Shown piece by piece: positions 17,503 through 18,246 of a DNA stretch of 18,246 bases; position 1 is the stretch's first letter; each line of letters starts with the position of its first letter. This DNA is from Bremia lactucae (lineage: Eukaryota; Oomycota; Peronosporomycetes; Peronosporales; Peronosporaceae), in NCBI RefSeq assembly GCF_004359215.1, contig NC_090614.1, positions 538,715 to 556,960 on the forward strand. Direction: 5' to 3'. The notes under the pieces were generated by a model. It made no database searches, was not told the origin of the DNA, and was given only the letters and a program-made list of their open reading frames with translations. The position numbers were made by a program, and so were the translations under genes.

Positions 17503-17528
17503 ACGTAGGATGCGTTCGCATCCTACGT
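17503..17528. repeat. perfect 12-bp hairpin in integrase C-terminal codons
   Basis: Arms ACGTAGGATGCG (17503-17514) and CGCATCCTACGT (17517-17528) with only TT between. The middle copy has the same codons as an imperfect palindrome (8071-8095). The left copy lacks 22 bases exactly here, near 1542. Confidence 0.92.
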
Positions 17529-18209
17529 GGCAATTCTATTGTGTACGTATTGCCTCTGCGATGCAGTACACGGAAAGGCCAATGAACTTGGGTAGTAGTT
17601 TACTGCTACCCACATTGGTGACTACACGCTTAGGCAGGTTTACCGTAGAGAGTAGCACTAGATCATTAACTTTAAATGAATGAACATTTGCTATTCCATC
17701 GTTGTCTGCGTTCAATTTCTGATGGTCCACTGCGTTAGAAATGGAATCCTCTACGAAACGGATTACTGATTCTCGAGTCAGCAAAAATTCCTCTGCTGAC
17801 TCATTTGTTTTGTCCTTTTCAGTGCGCTTTGTGCGCACTGCCATGAGAGTTTTCTCATCTTCAATGTCAATTGCATCGTCATCGGCATCACTCGCGTCGT
17901 TGTTAACTTCAACGCGGCATGAGCATGAGCCAGAAATGGTTTTGCTCGTGCGAGTCCACCCCCCCCCCTTAAACTAGAGGATCTCTATAACTAAGTGGGT
18001 ATACGTGGATGGCGTAAGCCATCCACGAAGAACGGTGTATGCGTTGTAGACGCATGCACCGAATTATTGATGGCGAATTCGACCATCGGTAAAAACTCGC
18101 TCCAATTCGGATACGATTGGACGTAACCTCGAAGTATCTCTTCGAGGACGCGATTTACGCGTTCTGTTTGACCATCCGTTTCTGGGTGATCGGATGTTGA
18201 CATAGTCAG

Positions 18210-18235
18210 CCGTGTTCCGAGAGATCGGAACACGG
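18210..18235. repeat. perfect 11-bp hairpin in integrase core codons
   Basis: Arms CCGTGTTCCGA (18210-18220) and TCGGAACACGG (18225-18235), loop GAGA. The left copy has a 10-bp version with one mismatch at about 851-876. Another 10-bp perfect hairpin lies at 18004-18027 (loop GTAA). Confidence 0.9.
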
Positions 18236-18246
18236 ATTGCCAGAAC

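Larger units (their letters stand above)
15836..17560 (+). pseudogene. antisense ORF of the retroelement (right copy)
   Basis: This lies between pol and the 3' LTR and is read opposite to pol. ATG 15836 opens 157 codons with an Ala-rich start, an acidic run (GSDDEDD) and a Ser-Pro repeat (SPAPSPVPSPAH, about 16185-16220). A frame change leads to MSRLAPEKKPWFLPEQLID (16318 on), with LHGLDPSAKSFRADKDFYLD to 16507. A third frame (16578-16757) has NCIGCHVRQDFYASRGV, whose C-x2-C...RQ is conserved in the left copy. The last frame (17084-17353, then beyond a stop) is the coiled coil SDLESKIDKLDRFLHDLEE. Joined, this would be a protein of over 500 residues. At least three frame changes and a TAA at 17351-17353 break it here. 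I do not recognise the family. A Gag-like, envelope-like or accessory role is open. Confidence 0.6.
15287..18246 (-). mobile_element. Ty3/Gypsy element, 3' half (right copy), running out of window
   Basis: A minus-strand element: integrase (18246-17429), then a 1.7-kb region with a plus-strand ORF, then the 3' LTR (15718-15287). The 5' half lies beyond the window. LTR polarity (U3 starting TGTAACGGGGTATCG on the minus strand) agrees with the integrase direction. The same family as the left copy at 590-2420, in the opposite orientation. Confidence 0.85.
17429..18246 (-). pseudogene. Ty3/Gypsy integrase, C-terminal half (right copy), broken
   Basis: It enters the window at GSRNPC-like codons and reads MFRSLGTRLTMSTSDHPETDGQTERVN (18233 on), which contains the catalytic Glu. 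PMVEFAINNSVHAS and VDGLRHPRIPT follow, ending at an in-frame TAG near 17990. After a run of ten G (minus strand, 17959-17968) the frame resumes as the acidic insert and MAVRTKRTEKDK (17844), FLLTRESVIRFVED, VNDLVLLSTVNLPKR and SKLLPKFIG. Another frame change leads to ELPRRMRTHPTFCV (about 17535-17495), RLRPYHQY, and a TAG at 17431-17429. It is the best-preserved integrase of the three but still not intact. Confidence 0.85.

Noticed and set aside
1..18246. tRNA, rRNA or CRISPR arrays among the many inverted repeats
   Set aside because: No cloverleaf with a T-loop or anticodon arm was seen, and the hairpins differ in sequence and are not regularly spaced direct repeats.

Overview
This window looks like a gene-poor, retrotransposon-rich stretch of an oomycete nuclear genome (Peronosporales type, Phytophthora or downy mildew). 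The evidence is Ty3/Gypsy elements with oomycete-style Gag, RT and integrase, LTRs ending TGTAACGGGG...CCCCGTTACA, short 60-97 bp GT-AG introns, and a stramenopile-like gene pair. No RNA genes or CRISPR arrays were seen. The genus cannot be fixed from the sequence alone.

Layout. 1-344 may be an old LTR end. About 590-2420 is the 3' part of a plus-strand Ty3/Gypsy element: broken integrase, then an antisense ORF. 2669-7608 is an island of two convergent host genes. The first is a six-exon proteasome assembly chaperone 2 gene (PSMG2/PAC2, plus strand), whose exons had to be assembled by hand. The second is a long intronless minus-strand gene for an AddB-like protein: a degenerate UvrD-type helicase body with a C-terminal Fe-S PD-(D/E)XK nuclease domain and a likely mitochondrial leader. 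About 7934-13836 is a decayed minus-strand Ty3/Gypsy element (5' LTR, gag, protease, RT, RNase H, integrase) without a 3' LTR. 14118-14713 is a plus-strand LTR interrupted by exactly 100 N; the same LTR end lies on both sides, so an element is probably hidden there. 15287-18246 is the 3' half of another minus-strand element (3' LTR, antisense ORF, integrase) that runs out of the window.

The most interesting signal is not a gene. All three retroelements are packed, in coding and LTR sequence, with short, often perfect hairpins (stems 6-12 bp, loops 2-11 nt), often one every 30-80 bases. They occupy the same codons in different copies. In at least three places paired bases differ between copies in a compensating way. 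Two hairpins of the right copy are wholly or partly deleted in the left copy. The host genes between the elements show very little of this by eye. Either RNA/DNA structure is selected along the whole element, or the hairpins are made and repaired by templated (quasipalindrome) mutation during replication.

The second unusual point is a long antisense ORF between pol and the 3' LTR, shared by the left and right copies. It ends in a coiled coil, carries a conserved CxxC, and overlaps the end of pol tail to tail. The function is unknown.
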